64,000 nt of DNA from Paenarthrobacter sp. AR 02 (GTDB lineage Bacteria > Actinomycetota > Actinomycetes > Actinomycetales > Micrococcaceae), in NCBI RefSeq assembly GCF_021538675.1, contig NZ_JAJUKH010000011.1:102639-166638 (forward strand), given 5' to 3'. Below, in pieces: positions 62,210 through 64,000 of the stretch; positions within the stretch are counted from its first letter, which is position 1; each line of letters begins with the position of its first letter. Below the pieces are notes generated by a model. It saw only the letters and a program-made list of their open reading frames with translations, had not been told where the DNA came from and ran no database searches. Position numbers and translations under genes: made by a program.

Positions 62210-62282
62210 GCCCTCGTAGCTCAGGGGATAGAGCGTCTGCCTCCGGAGCAGAAGGCCGTAGGTTCGAATCCTATCGAGGGCA
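62210..62282 (+). tRNA. tRNA-Arg (anticodon CCG)
   Basis: The 73 bases fold into a full cloverleaf. The acceptor stem is GCCCTCG with CGAGGGC, the D arm is GCTC/GAGC, the anticodon stem TCTGC/GCAGA holds loop CTCCGGA with anticodon CCG, and the T arm is GTAGG-TTCGAAT-CCTAT. CCA is not encoded. It reads the CGG codon. A strong terminator follows six bases later. Confidence 0.97.
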
Positions 62283-62287
62283 CAATG

Positions 62288-62323
62288 AAAATACCCCGCC
62301 AGCCTTGCTGGCGGGGTATTTTT
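62288..62323 (+). terminator. Terminator behind tRNA-Arg
   Basis: A perfect 16-base-pair stem (62288-62303 with 62307-62322) closes a CTT turn and ends in TTTTT. Confidence 0.88.
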
Positions 62324-62439
62324 GTCTCCCGGTCAGCCGCTATCACTTCGGGGCTTGCCGGGCCTCCAACACTATTTTGTCCGCCCCTGCTCCTAGGCTG
62401 ATCCCAAAGGGTCCTCGTCCGTAGCCAAAGGGGTTTGCC

Positions 62440-63483
62440 GTGATTTGCTCAATCGTCCCGCCTTACATGCTCCGCAGGATTGCTGCCCAGAATGAACCGC
62501 GCCTGCGGGCAGTTGCCAGGGCGGCCAAGGAATCCTTGCTGCACGTCAAAGGCCTGCAGGCCCTTCGGACGGCACCCCTTCCAGCAGCACCGCCCAGCGC
62601 GCGGCAGGCCAAGCCGGGCCCTCCGAAGCGGACCATCTACGATGCCGGGAGCCTGGAGACGCTGCCGGGCCGTCTCGTCCGGAAAGAAGGCGCCCCCGCC
62701 GTCGGGGATCCCGCAGCAGATGAGGCCTATGACGGCTTGGGGAACACCCACCGGCTGTACGGCGAGATCTTCGGCCGGGACTCCATCGATGGCGCCGGTC
62801 TCCCCCTCGACGCGTCCGTTCATTACGGCAAGCTGTATGACAACGCCTTCTGGGACGGAAGCCAAATGGTCTTCGGCGACGGAGACGGCCAGATCTTCCA
62901 GCGCTTCACCAAGTCCGTGAGCGTCATCGGCCACGAACTGGCCCACGGTGTGACCCAATACACCGCCAATCTCGCCTACCGCAACCAAGCGGGGGCCCTC
63001 AATGAGTCGATGTCGGACGTCTTCGGAGTCCTCGTGGAGCAGTACGCGAAACAGGAGTCGGTTGAGCAGGCGAGCTGGCTCATCGGCGAAGGACTCTTCA
63101 CCGATCAGGTCCAGGGCGCCGCCCTTCGCTCCATGAAAGCCCCCGGAACGGCGTACGACGACGACGTCCTGGGCAAAGACCCCCAGCCTGATTCCATGGA
63201 CACCTACGTCAGGACCAGTGCCGACAACGGCGGTGTGCACATCAACTCGGGTATCCCCAACAGGGCCTTCTACCTGGTCAGCGCCACCCTGGGCGGCAAT
63301 GCCTGGGAGGCTCCGGGACAGATCTGGTACGGCACCCTGACCAGTGGGGCCTTGCCCGCGGCCTGCACCTTTGGGAAGTTCGCCAGGACCACGGTTGCTA
63401 CGGCCGAAGAACTGTACGGTGCGGGCTCCGCGGAGCATGACGCCGTCCTGAAGGCGTGGGACACTGTGAAGGTCAAGGTTTAG
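62440..63483 (+). CDS. M4 family metallopeptidase, protealysin type
   Basis: This 347-residue thermolysin-family protease has the short propeptide with IVPPYMLRRIA (PPYML motif of protealysin-like enzymes) and no signal peptide. Zinc ligands are HELAH (165-169) and the Glu in LNESMSDVFG. NGGVHINSGIPNRAFYL carries the second active-site His. The start is a GTG with AAGGGG eight bases upstream. It is followed 79 bases later by the gene for its inhibitor emfourin, a standard pair. Protealysins act inside the cell or after non-classical export. Confidence 0.94.
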   Translation: MICSIVPPYMLRRIAAQNEPRLRAVARAAKESLLHVKGLQALRTAPLPAAPPSARQAKPGPPKRTIYDAGSLETLPGRLVRKEGAPAVGDPAADEAYDGLGNTHRLYGEIFGRDSIDGAGLPLDASVHYGKLYDNAFWDGSQMVFGDGDGQIFQRFTKSVSVIGHELAHGVTQYTANLAYRNQAGALNESMSDVFGVLVEQYAKQESVEQASWLIGEGLFTDQVQGAALRSMKAPGTAYDDDVLGKDPQPDSMDTYVRTSADNGGVHINSGIPNRAFYLVSATLGGNAWEAPGQIWYGTLTSGALPAACTFGKFARTTVATAEELYGAGSAEHDAVLKAWDTVKVKV

Positions 63484-63562
63484 TCAGTTGGCGGGACCCA
63501 CGGCCGTGTTCGGACCCGCCGGGTGACTGGCATCCGAGGGTGGAACGAGAAACAGCCGGGTC

Positions 63563-63865
63563 ATGAAGATCACCGTCCAACGCAGTGGAGGAATCGCAGC
63601 GATGACGCGCGTCTGGATCGTCGAAGCCATCTCTTCCGAGGAGAAGGAACGGTGGGTTCCCATCGTTGAGGCGTGCCCATGGGACGAGGCACAGGGCATG
63701 GACCGTACGCTGAACGAACCGGATCGCTTCATGTACTCAATCCGGGCCGGCCAACGCCGCGCAACACTTCCCGAGCGGGCCATTACGGGCCCGTGGCAGG
63801 AACTGGTGGAGTGCGCCAAGGCGGAGGGCTCGGAGTTGCGGGGAAAATCGGGCAGTCGGCGCTGA
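63563..63865 (+). CDS. Emfourin-like protealysin inhibitor
   Basis: This 100-residue protein begins MKITVQRSGGIAAMTRVWIVE, the typical start of emfourin (M4in), a small reversible inhibitor of M4 proteases. It continues with a charged middle part and SIRAGQRRATLPERAITGPWQEL. It follows the metallopeptidase gene on the same strand and probably keeps the protease in check in the cytosol. No clear ribosome binding site is seen. Confidence 0.9.
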   Translation: MKITVQRSGGIAAMTRVWIVEAISSEEKERWVPIVEACPWDEAQGMDRTLNEPDRFMYSIRAGQRRATLPERAITGPWQELVECAKAEGSELRGKSGSRR

Positions 63866-63878
63866 CGCCTAGATGTAC

Positions 63879-64000
63879 TGTCCCGGCAGGTTGATGACAC
63901 GGGGCTGGAATTGACGAAGTAAAGAGGACCTCCGGGTGTTATGTGGAGCTTGTCGAGAGCAAACACAGATACCAGGAGGTCCTCGTGTCCCACTCTAACG
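63879..64000 (+). mobile_element. Left end of an IS481-type insertion sequence (cut by the window edge)
   Basis: A TGTCCCGGCAGGTTGATGAC end is followed by a leader of about 85 bases and the first codons of a transposase. The right end, the target duplication and the rest of the transposase are beyond the window, so the exact boundary at 63879 is inferred from the TGT end. Confidence 0.65.
63985..64000 (+). CDS. IS481-type transposase, first codons only
   Basis: GTG TCC CAC TCT AAC gives M-S-H-S-N, close to the MSHANA start of many actinobacterial IS481 transposases. AGGAGGT ends five bases upstream and can pair with an upstream GAGGACCTCC. Nothing more of the protein is visible, so the family call rests on the start and the leader. 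Confidence 0.6.

Noticed and set aside
62210..62282. tRNA-Arg as an attachment site of an integrated element
   Set aside because: No integrase and no second copy of the tRNA 3' end is seen downstream in the window.

Overview
The window is a stretch of a high-GC actinobacterial chromosome, most likely from the family Micrococcaceae (Arthrobacter or Paenarthrobacter type). This is inferred from gene order, a short ATP synthase epsilon subunit, a NucS mismatch endonuclease, a Rho with a long polar insertion, and many leaderless promoters. Most of it matches an old core block that is also found, in rearranged form, around Rv1292-Rv1341 of Mycobacterium tuberculosis. No phage, plasmid or CRISPR region is visible. 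The only mobile element is the left end of an IS481-type insertion sequence at the right edge.

Layout from left to right. 1-9.4 kb: the start of an MFS transporter, the SbcCD nuclease, an aquaporin, two DUF202 membrane proteins, an ADP-ribosylglycohydrolase, a DUF4395 membrane protein and a DnaQ-like exonuclease with a BRCT domain. 9.5-19.7 kb: DedA; the rdgB-rph-phosphodiesterase-murI-DUF2017-clpS series on the minus strand; the divergent pncB-pncA NAD salvage pair; a DEAH-type helicase, DUF3039 and nagB. 19.8-31.5 kb: an ABC exporter pair, a YqjM-like flavin oxidoreductase, a thioredoxin-fold/TPR protein, a membrane protein of unknown function, an AI-2E family permease, an alpha/beta hydrolase, a small zinc-type protein divergent from nucS, nagA and a cold-shock gene.

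31.5-45 kb: the complete ATP synthase operon (atpI, atpZ, atpB, E, F, H, A, G, D, C). It continues with almost no gaps into DUF2550, a membrane esterase and a lipid aminoacyltransferase fused to a rhomboid-like domain. wecA lies just upstream. 45-59 kb: a GT2 and a WecG/TagA glycosyltransferase, sua5, prmC, prfA, rho, thrB, thrC, hom, lysA and argS, all on the minus strand. 59-64 kb: a three-gene flavin electron-transfer cassette (FMN-binding protein, ApbE, NqrB-like/flavin reductase fusion), tRNA-Arg(CCG), a protealysin-type metalloprotease with its emfourin inhibitor gene, and the IS481 end.

How the genes fit together: nagA and nagB serve amino-sugar catabolism. pncB and pncA serve NAD recycling. 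hom-thrC-thrB and lysA make threonine and lysine. prfA-prmC couple release factor 1 to its methyltransferase. wecA, the WecG/TagA protein and the GT2 enzyme probably start a surface glycopolymer. The esterase and aminoacyl-lipid synthase at the end of the atp operon probably tune membrane charge. Sixteen transcription units carry a -10-like hexamer ending 6 or 7 bases before the start codon, so leaderless transcription appears to be the normal mode here.
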